Assembly: GCA_002170735.1 (NCBI GenBank)
Contig: NHIV01000057.1
Span: 3,126 to 10,008 of the forward strand
Direction of reading: 5' to 3'
DNA from: a bacterium TMED198
GTDB lineage: Bacteria; Fidelibacterota; Marinisomatia; SCGC-AAA003-L08; D37C17
Length of the DNA stretch: 6,883 bases
In this document: positions 6,146 through 6,883 of the stretch, in pieces
How the letters are laid out: every line of letters begins with the position of its first letter
Numbering within the stretch: position 1 is the first letter of the stretch
Position numbers and translations under genes: made by a program
Notes under the pieces: model-generated
The model's input: the letters and a program-made list of their open reading frames with translations, nothing else
Database searches by the model: none
Told to the model about the DNA's origin: nothing

Positions 6146-6883
6146 AATTCGTTTTTTCAATAGCTATTTCAACTTTAAAGTTACTTATAACATTTTTTTC
6201 ATGAAACTCATTATTATTAACTGAAAAATTTACTTTGGTAGCTAATATTTCATTCATAAAGTATGACTTGTTCTTAGAAATAGCTTGATTAAATACTGAA
6301 TCCCCTTCAATTGAAAGAATAATTCTATCCTCAATATTAAAGTCTGACTTCTTTCTTAAGTTCTGAACTGCACGGATCAAATCGCGAGCGATTCCTTCTA
6401 ATTTTAAATCTTCAGTAATTATAGTTTTAATACCTACTATTATTGTATTATTACTACTAATCGAAATGTTTTCTTTAGGTAACTCTTCAATTAAAAAATC
6501 TTCCCTTAAAAGTTCAATTTCCTTTAAATCTGTAAAAACAATTTTTCCATTCTTATTCAAGCTCTGAATAAGCTTTTTATTTGAAACTTGATTGATCAGT
6601 TTAATAATTTCATTTACATTTTTAAACTTTTCTTTTATAGAAATAAAGTTTGGTTTTACAGCGTAATCTAATAGATCTTCATAGCTAGTAGCCATTCTGA
6701 CATTTTTAACATTTAATTCACTCACAATATCAGATACATTGTTTTTTACAACTTTTCCAATTTTATTTCCACCATATATAATAACTTCTTCAAGTGGTTG
6801 CCTAACTTTAATATTAGCCCTACTTCTCGCTGACCTTCCTAAACTAACAATTTGTATTAATGAATCTACCTCATTAATTAAAT
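6144..6883 (-). CDS. ileS: Isoleucyl-tRNA synthetase, C-terminal part (5' end outside window)
   Basis: This is the C-terminal quarter (245 residues visible) of the cytosolic enzyme that charges tRNA-Ile. The frame is open to the right edge, so the catalytic HIGH and KMSKS motifs lie outside. The visible part starts in the anticodon-binding helical domain (VSLGRSARSRANIKVRQPL, the typical run before the linker), passes through ELNVKNVRM and KPNF elements, and ends with EGIARDLIRAVQNLRKKSDF and DRIILSIEG, typical of the C-terminal region of long IleRS proteins. There is no cysteine anywhere in these 245 residues, so the C-terminal zinc finger of the E. coli-type enzyme is absent. This fits the eukaryote-like type 2 IleRS found in many Bacteroidota and relatives. 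ValRS and LeuRS have different C-termini. An internal GTG at 6725 is not a real start, because the family similarity continues unbroken upstream of it. The stop is TAG. Confidence 0.93.
   Translation of the reverse strand, partial: LINEVDSLIQIVSLGRSARSRANIKVRQPLEEVIIYGGNKIGKVVKNNVSDIVSELNVKNVRMATSYEDLLDYAVKPNFISIKEKFKNVNEIIKLINQVSNKKLIQSLNKNGKIVFTDLKEIELLREDFLIEELPKENISISSNNTIIVGIKTIITEDLKLEGIARDLIRAVQNLRKKSDFNIEDRIILSIEGDSVFNQAISKNKSYFMNEILATKVNFSVNNNEFHEKNVISNFKVEIAIEKTN

Noticed and set aside
5785..6224. Two overlapping plus-strand open frames (100 and 70 codons) opposite the TraR/DksA-like gene and the end of ileS
   Set aside because: Both are antisense to conserved genes, overlap each other in different frames, and have no motif or ribosome binding site worth reporting.
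6144..6725. A separate 193-residue protein starting at the GTG at 6725
   Set aside because: The same frame continues open to the right edge with typical IleRS sequence, so this is the end of ileS and not its own gene.
1..6883. CRISPR arrays, tRNA or rRNA genes, riboswitches, toxin-antitoxin or defence genes
   Set aside because: The window is filled by eight conserved minus-strand genes with gaps of at most 13 nt, and no repeat arrays or structured RNA were seen.

Overview
The window is a single compact run of eight minus-strand genes with no gene-free stretch longer than 13 nt. Read in the direction of transcription (right to left) the order is: ileS (3' part only, cut by the right edge), a TraR/DksA-type zinc-finger regulator, lspA, an rluD-type pseudouridine synthase, a xerC/xerD-type tyrosine recombinase, pckA, a sugar-phosphate nucleotidyltransferase, and metK (5' part only, cut by the left edge). 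Every junction is an overlap of up to 11 nt or a gap of 13 nt or less. No internal promoter or terminator is visible, so this looks like one long polycistronic unit or a few tightly tiled ones, with both ends outside the window.

The DNA is clearly AT-rich (about two thirds A+T by eye) and very densely packed, which suggests a streamlined, probably free-living and perhaps marine bacterium. Three features point toward the Fibrobacterota-Chlorobiota-Bacteroidota group or a relative such as Marinimicrobia (SAR406): the ileS / TraR-DksA / lspA order, the cysteine-free eukaryote-like C-terminus of IleRS, and an ATP-type PEP carboxykinase. Clear Shine-Dalgarno motifs (AGGAG, GGAGG, AGAGGA, AAGAGG) precede four of the genes, which argues against typical Bacteroidia. 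The lineage call is an inference of low to moderate confidence.

Right part (about 4334-6883): translation, RNA modification and envelope housekeeping, comprising isoleucyl-tRNA synthetase, a small RNA-polymerase-binding regulator, lipoprotein signal peptidase and a 23S rRNA pseudouridine synthase. Middle (3451-4341): a Xer recombinase, probably for chromosome dimer resolution. Left part (1-3439): central metabolism, comprising PEP carboxykinase (gluconeogenesis or anaplerosis), an NDP-sugar-forming nucleotidyltransferase, and S-adenosylmethionine synthetase.

I did not find a novel defence, mobile or regulatory system; this is mostly ordinary core genome. The points most worth checking are a run of nine G (coding strand) inside the rluD-type gene, the TTG start of lspA beside a small hairpin, and the unassigned substrate of the nucleotidyltransferase.
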